From the NCBI GenBank assembly GCA_965279735.1, contig OZ257260.1, positions 1,922,001 to 1,986,000 on the forward strand: 64,000 nt of DNA. Direction: 5' to 3'. The DNA comes from CAIUGU01 sp965279735. Its GTDB lineage: Bacteria; Pseudomonadota; Gammaproteobacteria; Steroidobacterales; Steroidobacteraceae. A program made the translations under genes and the position numbers. The notes under the pieces are model-generated. The model had not been told where the DNA came from. It worked only from the letters and a program-made list of their open reading frames with translations, and did not search any database. Positions 1 through 7,856 of the stretch are shown here, piece after piece (position 1 is the first letter of the stretch; every line of letters begins with the position of its first letter).

Positions 1-471
1 CGCGAGGCGAGCTTGCATGTCAATGATGACGATCTTGTGCATAGCACTCACTACCATATTGATGAAAAATCGGGGAATAAATTGGGCTGCTCCGTGCACT
101 TCGTAGCGCGTACACATGTGGACGGCGCTCGTGCTGTCGTCGTGTGATTCGACCTGAATTGTTCCACCTCGCAGACTGATCTTGCTGGCATAGCGAATCG
201 TCTGTTCGATGATTTCGAAATCTATAATTTTTCCATCGGATATGTTCATTATTTTCTTCGCGAGGTAACCGCCATCGCTGTACATACAGCGTGAAACGTC
301 GCCAACGCGGCGGTAAGCGCCAGTCGTTCTGAGTGGAACAGGGAGCGTCATACGCAGCAGGATCGAGGGCTTGGTGGCGATGTGCTCGTAGAAGCAAACC
401 TTTTCCCAAGCTCGCCCCGCTTCGCACGGAAGTCGTCCGGACGTTCTAACAACATGGATCTTCTGGCTCAT
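1..471 (-). CDS. SRPBCC (START/Bet v1-like) family protein, C-terminus cut by window edge
   Basis: An open frame of 157 codons begins with ATG at 471 (MSQKIHVVRTSG...) and is still open at base 1, so the C-terminus lies outside the window. A GGGGGAAAAAG Shine-Dalgarno-like tract sits just before the ATG. The order of features fits the SRPBCC ligand-binding fold: an early AWEKVCFYEHI helix, then GAYRRVGDVSRCMYSDGGYL, then a KIIDFEIIEQTIRYASKI strand and a hydrophobic C-terminal helix starting at RFFINMVVSAM. The fold binds lipids or other hydrophobic ligands; the ligand here is unknown. It follows a methyltransferase gene by 25 bases on the same strand and probably shares its transcript. Base composition is more AT-rich than most of the window. 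Family call is inference from pattern only. Confidence 0.7.
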   Translation of the reverse strand, partial: MSQKIHVVRTSGRLPCEAGRAWEKVCFYEHIATKPSILLRMTLPVPLRTTGAYRRVGDVSRCMYSDGGYLAKKIMNISDGKIIDFEIIEQTIRYASKISLRGGTIQVESHDDSTSAVHMCTRYEVHGAAQFIPRFFINMVVSAMHKIVIIDMQARLA

Positions 472-496
472 CTTTTTCCCCCCGTGGATGGATGAT

Positions 497-1174
497 TCAC
501 TGCTTTGCATCCGGGACGACGGCACTGAACAGCGCCATACAGCCGATCGACTCGACGCGGCAATCGATGAATCTATTAGAGAGCTCGCGGCGCAGGTCAC
601 TTTCATGGTCACTCGTGTTGTCGATGATCCGCAGGCGATTGAGAAGTCCATGCACAATACGAGTACTTCTGCGAAGGTGGACGTGATCGCTCACGAGACT
701 GTAGCCAAAGATCTTGGTGCCGCTCCTGGCAAGCATTGCGATCGTGTCGAAAGCCTTCCCTTTCTCCCGAAGGTCTCCCGCGAGGCAGTGGAGGACACCA
801 CCCATCGCAATTGAATCGAAACTGCCTCCCGGAATCGCGCCAATTGGCTGCAGTACATTGTGAACGTACGTGGACGGCTGATAGCGGGAGAGGCGCCGAG
901 CGGTGTATCGCAGGCAGTTGGACTGAAGATCGATCAGGGCCAGCCTCGGGGTGGGCAAGTCGAATCCGCAGTGGTCGAGACAGTAGCCTGTGCCAACGCC
1001 GATGTCGGCGTGATTGGACGTGACATGCTGGCGGTAGTGGTTGACAAGGTCGCCTGAGGTGCAGCCCCAGACGTATTTCGGGAACAGATTCATCACCAGA
1101 GCGTCGTAAACACGGAGCCCGAGCTTCGTGTAGACCTTGATTGAGTCAGGTGTGCGATTGCTGGTATGTGCCAT
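497..1174 (-). CDS. class I SAM-dependent methyltransferase
   Basis: The 225-residue product (start MAHTSNRTPDSIKVYTKLGL) carries a Rossmann motif I, ADIGVGTGYCLDH, and a later motif-IV-like FDSIAMGGVLHCL, as expected for a class I SAM-dependent methyltransferase. The open frame extends upstream to a TTG at 1294, but the internal ATG at 1174 gives a normal N-terminus for this family, so it is preferred. The substrate cannot be told. Known relatives methylate small molecules or lipids. It lies 25 bases upstream of the SRPBCC gene and downstream of the membrane AraC regulator on the same strand, which suggests one transcription unit. The stretch 1-1300 is visibly less GC-rich than its neighbours, a hint of later acquisition. 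Confidence 0.75.
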   Translation of the reverse strand: MAHTSNRTPDSIKVYTKLGLRVYDALVMNLFPKYVWGCTSGDLVNHYRQHVTSNHADIGVGTGYCLDHCGFDLPTPRLALIDLQSNCLRYTARRLSRYQPSTYVHNVLQPIGAIPGGSFDSIAMGGVLHCLAGDLREKGKAFDTIAMLARSGTKIFGYSLVSDHVHLRRSTRIVHGLLNRLRIIDNTSDHESDLRRELSNRFIDCRVESIGCMALFSAVVPDAKQ

Positions 1175-1214
1175 GGCTTCCCGGATCCGTTGCGTGGCTA
1201 CATTTGGTCCACGA

Positions 1215-1295
1215 CCTGGAGATTCAGGTGCGCATACGTGCACGAGCTTCCTTATTGATAAATTCGGACCATAAAATCTCCAGGCCCTTATCAAT
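1215..1295. repeat. two interlocking inverted repeats
   Basis: CCTGGAGATT at 1215-1224 pairs perfectly with AATCTCCAGG at 1275-1284, and ATTGATAA at 1254-1261 pairs with TTATCAAT at 1288-1295. The arms alternate A-B-A'-B', so in RNA they could form a pseudoknot. They lie between the AraC gene and the methyltransferase gene on the minus strand, in what would be the leader of the methyltransferase. Whether they act as an operator, an RNA structure or nothing is not shown. Confidence 0.4.
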
Positions 1296-1325
1296 CAAAT
1301 ACTTCGGGATCTCCGGAAAGATCAT
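1224..1325 (-). CDS. small ORF coupled to the AraC gene (33 residues)
   Basis: A 33-codon frame starts with ATG at 1325, overlapping the stop codon of the AraC-family gene as ATGA, and ends with TGA at 1224. The product begins MIFPEIPKYLIDKGLEIL and ends in a basic tail. The 4-base overlap is the only support for translation; no family is recognised. It may be a real coupled micropeptide, or the 5' remnant of a longer gene. It also contains both arms of the inverted repeats noted in the same place, so the sequence could instead be conserved as an RNA structure. Confidence 0.3.
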   Translation of the reverse strand: MIFPEIPKYLIDKGLEILWSEFINKEARARMRT

Positions 1326-2377
1326 TCAGGAGCGGAAGAAGGGCTGTTACCGGCTCCCAACCGTGCTTTTCGATAGTCACCCGGTGCCTGGCCCGTCACT
1401 TCCTTGAAGGCGGCGTAGAAAGCCGACTGGGATCGGAAGCCGGTATCCATGCTGATCGAAAGGATGGACTGCTTCGGCGCCGAAACAAGCAAAGCCTTCG
1501 CGGCCCTTACGCGGCATTCCCTGACGTATCTAGCGAATCCCATCCCGAGCCGCGTATTGATGAGCTCGGACAGCTGGTGACTCGTGATTCCCACCTCACC
1601 GGCCAAGGAAGAGAGCCCCAGGCTCTCATTTGCGTATGTCTTCGGTTCCCCCATGAGCTGATCAAGCTTCATCACGCAGGCATCGACGTCGATATCGCGC
1701 AGCGTCGACGCGCCATACTTGACTCGAGCGACTTCGAACAGATTTCCGACGAGGTCGGGGTTCGCAACCAGGGCGACGATCATGATGGCGAACGCGAAGC
1801 TGATAGCGTTTCCATAGAAATAGTAGAAATAGTCGTGGTCGATACGGGGCAGCATGAACCCGAGGCCGAGCACGATAATCGCGAACATGGACATTACGCC
1901 GAAATAGAAGAACTCGAACCGGAACTGCTTGCGATGATCACGCATGCCGTATACGAGATATCCAAGCCACAGGGAATTGACTGCGCCGAACGCAAACAGG
2001 ATCGGGAGCGCAATTTCCAGTCGTACAAAAAACAGCAGCAGGATCGGCAGCAAATAAAGCAGTTGAATCGCTCGAAATGGCTGGGTGGGCAGGATTGCCC
2101 AGCGCCCGAAAAAATAGAACATCGACGGAGTGACGAACAACCCAAGCAGGTATGGGAAGGTCGTGAACGGTTCGGGGCCACCCAGAAAATAGAGCAGGTG
2201 GCAGACCTGGATCACTGTCAGCGCAGCCAGGAGTGCTGCGCACGCACTTACCGAATATACCGACTTACCGGGAACATTGATAAGCAGCGCATAGGCGAGA
2301 AACAGGAGCACAGCGCTGACTGCCGAAAACCCTGTGAATGCTATGTTGGCGACGACAATCGCCGATTGGATGCTCAT
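1322..2377 (-). CDS. AraC-family transcriptional regulator with N-terminal membrane domain
   Basis: The 351-residue product has about seven hydrophobic segments in its first 225 residues (for example YLLGLFVTPSMFYFFG and AIQLLYLLPILLLFFV). The last 110 residues form an AraC-type double helix-turn-helix, with SLSSLAGEVGITSHQLSELI as the first helix-turn-helix and ILSISMDTGFRSQSAFYAAF as the second. Membrane-bound AraC proteins of this layout are widespread in Proteobacteria and are thought to sense a signal at the inner membrane; their ligands are mostly unknown. Genes downstream on the same strand are a tiny ORF overlapping by 4 bases, a methyltransferase and an SRPBCC protein, which are plausible co-transcribed partners. 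The divergent side is a 450-base gap before a VOC gene. Confidence 0.88.
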   Translation of the reverse strand: MSIQSAIVVANIAFTGFSAVSAVLLFLAYALLINVPGKSVYSVSACAALLAALTVIQVCHLLYFLGGPEPFTTFPYLLGLFVTPSMFYFFGRWAILPTQPFRAIQLLYLLPILLLFFVRLEIALPILFAFGAVNSLWLGYLVYGMRDHRKQFRFEFFYFGVMSMFAIIVLGLGFMLPRIDHDYFYYFYGNAISFAFAIMIVALVANPDLVGNLFEVARVKYGASTLRDIDVDACVMKLDQLMGEPKTYANESLGLSSLAGEVGITSHQLSELINTRLGMGFARYVRECRVRAAKALLVSAPKQSILSISMDTGFRSQSAFYAAFKEVTGQAPGDYRKARLGAGNSPSSAPE

Positions 2378-2830
2378 CGAATGAGTGTCGATCCTGTGGC
2401 TGCTATAACGGTAATTGTGTCAAAAAAAGCTACTTACGTGGGTGACCTGCGCTTTTTTCCCGCCGAAGGCGAACATTTTCCCTCTTACCCCAGGCTCCCG
2501 CTCCTTCCGCCGGCCTTTGGACGGGGTGCACGTTTGGCAGAACTCGTATGCGCCACTACTGATCCACGTTGCGGGCACTCTGATTTTCAGTCCGCCCCTA
2601 CCAGTCAGCGGAATGCGGAGCGGAGACTACGGCCAAATACTGATGACGCTATGTCGCCGGCACCCTCTTCCACCACCCTGATGCCGCTGGTTGTTGGAAA
2701 AGCTGAACGGGCAACCCGGCCGAAGGACGGCTCTGAAAATCTTCATCCCGAATCAAGCCGCACATTCGTGTCCTGCCAGTTCGCTCATGCAGTAGAATCG
2801 CGGCGCGCGGAAATCACTGGAGATTAGAGA
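2378..2830. other. intergenic region, no gene recognised
   Basis: This 453-base gap separates the divergent AraC regulator and the VOC protein and should hold both promoters. I see no convincing ORF with a family match on either strand. A weak inverted repeat pairs AAAAAAGC at about 2423-2430 with GCTTTTTT at 2451-2458; with its 20-base loop it is not a clear terminator. Confidence 0.5.
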
Positions 2831-3199
2831 ATGATTGGATACGTGATGCTCGGAACCAACGACCTTGGCGCGGCCGTCCGCTTTTATGATGCGTTGCTCG
2901 GCGAGCTCGGCGCCAAACGTTTCATGGATACCGAACAGTTCATCGTCTGGGCGACGGACCCTGCGCAGACATCGCTTGGCGTCACGTTGCCCGAGAACGG
3001 TGTTCCCGCATCCGGTGGCAACGGCACGATGGTGGCGCTCGCGGGCGGCACTCCAGCGAAGGTTGACGCACTGCATAAGAAAGCGATATCCCTCGGAGCA
3101 ACCGATGAAGGCGCTCCCGCAGCGCGGGGTCCCGGGTTCTACGCAGGCTACTTTCGCGATCTGGACGGCAACAAGCTGAATGTTTTCTGCATGACCTGA
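2831..3199 (+). CDS. VOC family (glyoxalase/bleomycin resistance fold) protein
   Basis: A 122-residue protein beginning MIGYVMLGTNDLGAAVRFYD, the usual opening of a vicinal-oxygen-chelate monomer. The C-terminal GFYAGYFRDLDGNKLNVFCM is the matching second beta-alpha-beta unit with the common D-P/L-DGN-K metal-side motif. Proteins of this size are dimeric lyases, dioxygenases or antibiotic-binding proteins; the substrate cannot be inferred. The ATG follows GAGATTAGAGA, a modest Shine-Dalgarno. It is 66 bases upstream of the SGNH hydrolase on the same strand, but there is no overlap to prove co-transcription. Confidence 0.9.
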   Translation: MIGYVMLGTNDLGAAVRFYDALLGELGAKRFMDTEQFIVWATDPAQTSLGVTLPENGVPASGGNGTMVALAGGTPAKVDALHKKAISLGATDEGAPAARGPGFYAGYFRDLDGNKLNVFCMT

Positions 3200-3265
3200 T
3201 CGGCTCAGCCGATCCAGGTGCGGCGGCACCGTGCGGATATTGGTGAGCAAGGGGAGCATCGAAAG

Positions 3266-4645
3266 ATGAACAGGATCCAGAATGGCACCCGTCCGCTGGT
3301 CGCGCCGGCTCTAAGAGCTGGCGTGGCGACTGCGATCTTGTTCGTTCTGGGTTGCCCCGCCCTCGCAGCGCAGAGTGCCGGCGAGCACTGGGTTGGCACT
3401 TGGGCCACGTCGGGTGTGGCTCGGCCGCAGACACCTCCACTGCCAGCCCCTGCGCTCCCGCCGTTCATGGCCAACTCGTGTGTGGCTGTTGCGCCGGCGG
3501 TGGTACCAGTACCTCCGCCACCTGGACAGATGTTTGCTCCGCAGCCATTTGTCCATTTCGTCAACCAGACACTTCGACAAGTGGTGCACACGAGCATTGG
3601 CGGGTCGAGGGCTCGCGTTGTACTGAGCAACATCCACGGCAGCACGCCCCTGACTATCGGGGCGGCGCACATCGCGCTTCGCGATACCGGATCTGCAATC
3701 CGGCCAGGTTCCGGTCGGGCACTCACTTTCAGCGGCCGGCCGACGATCACCGTCCCCGCCAATGCGGTTGTCTATAGCGATCCCGTTGATCTCAACGTGC
3801 CGCCGACAACAGACCTGGCGATCGACGTCTACCTGCCGGGATCGACCAACAGCTCCTCGCCTCTCACGATTCATCAGACGGCGTTTCAGACGAACTACAT
3901 ATCGGAGACGGGGAATCATGTTGGCCAGGTGAGCTTGCCGACGGTCGCGACCACACAGAACTGGGTGCTGCTCTCGCGCGTCGATGTGCTTGCACCCGCA
4001 GGAGTCGTGGGGCTGGTGACTTTTGGCGATTCGATCACCGATGGCACGCGGTCAACGCCGGATACTAACAATCGCTGGCCCGATCAGCTCGTGCGCCGGT
4101 CGGCTGTGCAGCCTGGTGGTGCTCGCCTCGCGATCATGAACGCAGGCATCGGCGGTAATCGCGTGCTCAGCGAGGGCGCCTTCAACGCGGGTGTGAATGC
4201 CCTGGCGCGATTCGACATCGACGCGCTCGGCAGTCCCGGTGTGACTCACATCGTCGTGCTCGAAGGTATCAACGATATCGGACAGGCCCGCCAGAACCCC
4301 ACTCCGACGGCGGAGGACATCATCGCCGGACACAAGCAACTCATCGAACGGGCGCACGCGAAGGGACTTCGAATCTATGGCGCGACGCTGACGCCGTTCT
4401 ACGGCGCGGCTTATTACACCACCGAGGGTGAAGCCAAGCGGCAGGCCGTGAACGAATGGATCAGGAACGGCGGGGCGTACGATGCCGTGATTGATTTCGA
4501 CAAGGCGACACGCGATCCGGATGATCCGCGGAAGTTCAGCGCCGCCTACGATTCCTGCGACCACCTTCACCCCAATGACGCGGGGTACAAAGCCATGGCC
4601 GATGCCGTCGATCTCGGCCTGTTCTTGAGGCCGTCAGTCCGCTAG
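3266..4645 (+). CDS. secreted SGNH/GDSL-type hydrolase
   Basis: The 459-residue product starts MNRIQNGTRPLVAPALRAG, has a hydrophobic core AILFVLGCPALAA and an AxA-type signal peptidase site, so it should be exported. SGNH blocks are in order: GDSITDG (nucleophile serine) near residue 254, GIGGNRVL (block II), LEGINDIG (block III) and DSCDHLHPNDAGY (the Asp-x-x-His block V) near residue 440. The long N-terminal half before block I looks like a beta-rich accessory domain. Such enzymes cleave esters in polysaccharides or lipids; the target is unknown. The frame is open upstream to 3218, but the start at 3266 is preferred because GGGGAG lies nine bases before it. Confidence 0.88.
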   Translation: MNRIQNGTRPLVAPALRAGVATAILFVLGCPALAAQSAGEHWVGTWATSGVARPQTPPLPAPALPPFMANSCVAVAPAVVPVPPPPGQMFAPQPFVHFVNQTLRQVVHTSIGGSRARVVLSNIHGSTPLTIGAAHIALRDTGSAIRPGSGRALTFSGRPTITVPANAVVYSDPVDLNVPPTTDLAIDVYLPGSTNSSSPLTIHQTAFQTNYISETGNHVGQVSLPTVATTQNWVLLSRVDVLAPAGVVGLVTFGDSITDGTRSTPDTNNRWPDQLVRRSAVQPGGARLAIMNAGIGGNRVLSEGAFNAGVNALARFDIDALGSPGVTHIVVLEGINDIGQARQNPTPTAEDIIAGHKQLIERAHAKGLRIYGATLTPFYGAAYYTTEGEAKRQAVNEWIRNGGAYDAVIDFDKATRDPDDPRKFSAAYDSCDHLHPNDAGYKAMADAVDLGLFLRPSVR

Positions 4646-4656
4646 GCGCGCAGGTC

Positions 4657-6189
4657 TTACTGTTCGCCGAGGATCATCCTCCGCTCCTTCGCATCGTAAC
4701 CCGCCCTTGCGGTGGCCTCCGGTGCGAGCAGCGACACGACGATCGATACGAGAAACGCGAGAGGCATGGATACCAGGGCGGGATTCCTCAAGGGGAACCA
4801 CGCGGCATCGTGATGCAGGATGTCGATCTGGATCGTCGGCGAGACGAAGATCAGGAGGACTGCACTCAAGGTGCCCGTCACGATCGCGGCAACGGCGCCC
4901 GCGGTAGTGAAGCCACGCCAGAAGATCGAAAGGACGAGCGCCGGAAAGTTGCCGCTGGCCGCAATGGCAAAGGCGAGCCCCACCATGAAGGCGACATTCT
5001 GGCCCTTGAAGAGAAGGCCGAGTGCGATCGCAAGGATGCCGAGAAACACGCTCGCCACCCTGGCCACCTGCAACTGTTCCTTGTGGGAAGCGCGATCCTG
5101 CCGGACCACGTTCACCCAGAGATCGTGTGAAAGTGCCGCGGCACCAGAAAGCGTGAGGCCAGCGACCACGGCGAGAATCGTGGCGAAAGCCACGGCGGCA
5201 ATGAAGCCGAGCAAAGCTTTGCCACCGAGCGCTTCGGCCAGCAGGAGCGCCGCCATGTTGCCACCCGGATCGACAGCTTTGATCGCATCCTGGCCCACGA
5301 GCACCATGGCGCCGAAGCCCAGCAGGAACGTGAGCAGATAGAAAAAGCCGATGAGTCCTGTAGCCCAGAACACCGATTGTCGTGCCGCTTTCGCATCGGG
5401 CACGGTGTAGAACCGCATCAGGATGTGCGGCAACCCGGCAGTGCCGAACATCAGCGCGAGTCCCAACGAGATGGCTTCCCACGGCGAAGACACGAGCTTG
5501 CCGGGTTCCAGCACGCCCTCTCCGTAGCGTTCCGCAGCCGCCGAGAAGAGCCGTAGCGGATTGAAAGAGAACTCGGCCAATACCAGTATCGCCAGCAGGA
5601 ATGCGCCGCCGAGCAGCAGTGCAGCCTTGACGATCTGCACCCACGTGGTCGCGATCATGCCGCCGAAGAGCACGTACACGAGCATCACCGCCCCTACGAT
5701 CAACACGGCTGTTTCGTAGGACAGGCCGAACATGAGCCGGATCAGATTGCCTGCACCGACCATCTGCGCGATGAGATAGAACGCGATGACGGCCAGGGAT
5801 CCGAGCGACGCGGCAATCCGCACCGGCTTCTGACGCAGCCTGAATGTCACGACATCCGTGAAGGTATAGCGGCCGAGATTGCGCAACGGCTCGGCAATCA
5901 GGAACAGGACGATGGGCCAGCCCACGAGCCAGCCAGTCGAGTAGATCAGGCCGTCAAATCCGGAAGTCGATACGAGGCCGGCGATTCCCAGAAAGCTGGC
6001 GGCACTCATGAAGTCGCCGGCCAACGCGAATCCGTTCTGCCTGCCGGTAATGCTGCGACCGGCTGCAAAGAATTCTTCGGTCGTGCTGGTGCGACGTGCC
6101 GCCCACCAGGTGATCGCCAGCGTCAAAAGAACGAAGACGAGAAAGAACCCGATCGCCATCGCATTTGGGGTGCCGACTGAAGCGCTCAT
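4657..6189 (-). CDS. actP: sodium:solute symporter, acetate permease ActP-like
   Basis: A 510-residue polytopic membrane protein with about 13 hydrophobic segments. The N-terminal region TTEEFFAAGRSITGRQNGFA and GDFMSAASFLGIAGL match the sodium:solute symporter family, subgroup of cation/acetate symporters. It overlaps the preceding DUF485 gene by ATGA, the same yjcH-actP arrangement known from Escherichia coli, where ActP takes up acetate and other short carboxylates. Length is slightly below the 549 residues of the E. coli protein. No acetyl-CoA synthetase gene lies beside it, so the substrate assignment rests on the DUF485 partner and on sequence pattern. Confidence 0.85.
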   Translation of the reverse strand: MSASVGTPNAMAIGFFLVFVLLTLAITWWAARRTSTTEEFFAAGRSITGRQNGFALAGDFMSAASFLGIAGLVSTSGFDGLIYSTGWLVGWPIVLFLIAEPLRNLGRYTFTDVVTFRLRQKPVRIAASLGSLAVIAFYLIAQMVGAGNLIRLMFGLSYETAVLIVGAVMLVYVLFGGMIATTWVQIVKAALLLGGAFLLAILVLAEFSFNPLRLFSAAAERYGEGVLEPGKLVSSPWEAISLGLALMFGTAGLPHILMRFYTVPDAKAARQSVFWATGLIGFFYLLTFLLGFGAMVLVGQDAIKAVDPGGNMAALLLAEALGGKALLGFIAAVAFATILAVVAGLTLSGAAALSHDLWVNVVRQDRASHKEQLQVARVASVFLGILAIALGLLFKGQNVAFMVGLAFAIAASGNFPALVLSIFWRGFTTAGAVAAIVTGTLSAVLLIFVSPTIQIDILHHDAAWFPLRNPALVSMPLAFLVSIVVSLLAPEATARAGYDAKERRMILGEQ

Positions 6190-6470
6190 TTCGGCGCCCC
6201 GGCTGACTCCGCCTCAGTTCGCAGCTCACGCACCCGCCGGTCAAAGGGACCGTTGGCCCAGCGGACATAGATCCACGTAGTGGCCCAGGCCGAGATGATC
6301 ACCAATGCACCGAGCAGGATGCCAAGACTGAGCCCGGGCGCGATACGCGTTCCGACCAGCTCCTTGTCGAAGGCGATCAGCAGGATGAAGCCGAAGTAGA
6401 TCACCACGACGACGGCGCTCAGCGCGATTGCGATCTGCCAACGCCGGCGCGAAAGTTCACCCAGACTCAT
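6186..6470 (-). CDS. DUF485 family membrane protein (YjcH-like)
   Basis: A 94-residue protein with two transmembrane segments (IALSAVVVVIYFGFILLIAF and LGILLGALVIISAWATTWIY) separated by a short loop, which is the DUF485 pattern. It is translationally coupled to the ActP-like symporter through an ATGA overlap, and DUF485 proteins are regular partners of this symporter subgroup. The start at 6470 is chosen over the upstream 6509 start because GGGGAAC precedes it and because the longer form would run into the upstream lipase gene. Its biochemical role is not established. Confidence 0.85.
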   Translation of the reverse strand: MSLGELSRRRWQIAIALSAVVVVIYFGFILLIAFDKELVGTRIAPGLSLGILLGALVIISAWATTWIYVRWANGPFDRRVRELRTEAESAGAPK

Positions 6471-6493
6471 GAGGTTCCCCCGGAGGCTGCGCG

Positions 6494-7759
6494 CTAGGGT
6501 CGCGGACACTGATTGATCGGACGATCGCCGCGGAATCGCGCATCAAACCAGTCGCCGAGAGATGATTCCGCACCCATGCGCGTGCCGATATGATCGGTGC
6601 CCGGCAGTGGGCGATATTCAACGATGCTGCCTCGCATGCAGAGGTCCGCCATGACCTGCTTTGTCAGATCGGGCGGTACATCGATGTCTTCGAGGCCCTG
6701 GAAAATCAGGATCGGGGTAGAGGCCGGGATAGGCAAAAAGGCGTCATTGGCTTCCAGCAGCTTTCGCCAGGGCGTTCCCGGCTCCAGCGCCTCCTTGATT
6801 GCGTAAGGCTCTTTCACCTTGACGGCTTCATCAAAGGTTTCAAAACAGCCCCAGGTCTGGGTGGCCAGCAGTTCCAGGCCTGCAGGCGTCAGAACGCTCC
6901 GCAATTGCACTTCAGGATGTCCGACTGCCAGTCCTGCGAAGCGCGTGACGAAGTAGCCGGCATTCTGTGGAATGCCGAGATCGTAAAAAGAAAGCTCCAG
7001 GTGCCGAGAGGCAGGCGACATGGGAGCAATGCCAACTGGCTTCAACTCCGGCGCATAAGTCGGAGCGAGATGGGCAGCCCAGAGATCCGTCTGCCCGCCC
7101 TGCGAAAATCCATAGAACCCCACGCGGTCACCCACTCCCGATTCGGGGAAGTTCCGTGCGGCGCGGGCAGCATCGAGAGATGACTTTCCCTGTGCCGGTC
7201 CATTCAGATAAGCAGCAGGCCCAGGTGTTCCGAGACCTTGATAGTCCGGGGCAACAACCACGTAGCCGCGCTTGAGCAGATCAGCAATTCCTGCGATTCG
7301 CGGCACGCGACGATTCGGGGGTCCAGTCACGAGACTCTGACGTGACGGCGCACAGGAATCCTGCAAGCCTGCCGTTCCGTGATTCCACACCAGCAGCCTG
7401 CGAGTGGTGCCACCAGCAACACCCCCGTCAGGCACATAGATTTCACCGGATACAAATGCGGGTTTGCCATCGGCTGATTCAGACACGTAGATGATGTTCC
7501 AGCTTCGGGAGCCGCTCGGAGCATCAGTCCTCGGGTTCGCCCACAGAACATCGCCCCGCTTCATCGTTCCCGGCACTGCTCCAGGCACCTGCCAGAACAT
7601 GCTGCCATCGGGACCTCGCTGCACTCCGGAGGCAGATGACGGGGTTCCCGAAGGATTTGCTGCGGGCTGCGCGCCGCTTGTGACTGAAAACGCCAGTGAC
7701 AGCGCAAAACACACTGTTGCAGCAGAACGAAGTTTCAGTGTTGATCCAGTTGCGTACAT
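6494..7759 (-). CDS. secreted alpha/beta hydrolase, secretory lipase-like
   Basis: The 421-residue product has a signal peptide (STLKLRSAATVCFALSLAFS followed by VTSGAQA-like cleavage). The alpha/beta-hydrolase core shows the nucleophile elbow GFYGFSQGG, the earlier LLVWNHGTAG strand-turn, a candidate acidic residue in IFQGLEDIDVPPD and a late histidine in LPGTDHIGT. The arrangement resembles the LIP (secretory lipase) family, whose members cleave ester lipids outside the cytoplasm. The start at 7759 is preferred over 7834 because GGGGGAA precedes it and the signal peptide then sits at the N-terminus. The gene is 23 bases upstream of the DUF485-actP pair on the same strand. Confidence 0.85.
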   Translation of the reverse strand: MYATGSTLKLRSAATVCFALSLAFSVTSGAQPAANPSGTPSSASGVQRGPDGSMFWQVPGAVPGTMKRGDVLWANPRTDAPSGSRSWNIIYVSESADGKPAFVSGEIYVPDGGVAGGTTRRLLVWNHGTAGLQDSCAPSRQSLVTGPPNRRVPRIAGIADLLKRGYVVVAPDYQGLGTPGPAAYLNGPAQGKSSLDAARAARNFPESGVGDRVGFYGFSQGGQTDLWAAHLAPTYAPELKPVGIAPMSPASRHLELSFYDLGIPQNAGYFVTRFAGLAVGHPEVQLRSVLTPAGLELLATQTWGCFETFDEAVKVKEPYAIKEALEPGTPWRKLLEANDAFLPIPASTPILIFQGLEDIDVPPDLTKQVMADLCMRGSIVEYRPLPGTDHIGTRMGAESSLGDWFDARFRGDRPINQCPRP

Positions 7760-7856
7760 CGATTCCCCCACCGTTTCCTTTTTTACCGAAATATCCTGCC
7801 CGCTACATCGCTCCACTTCTGTCAAGGCCGGCACAATCAGGATTGTCGTCGCCGGC

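Noticed and set aside
2423..2458. Inverted repeat AAAAAAGC/GCTTTTTT as a possible terminator
   Set aside because: The stem is A/T-rich with a 20-base loop and lies in a promoter gap between divergent genes, so a terminator is unlikely.
1577..2827. Plus-strand frame of 416 codons over the AraC gene and the following gap
   Set aside because: Mostly antisense to AraC; the part in the gap is low-complexity and charged, without a ribosome site or family pattern.
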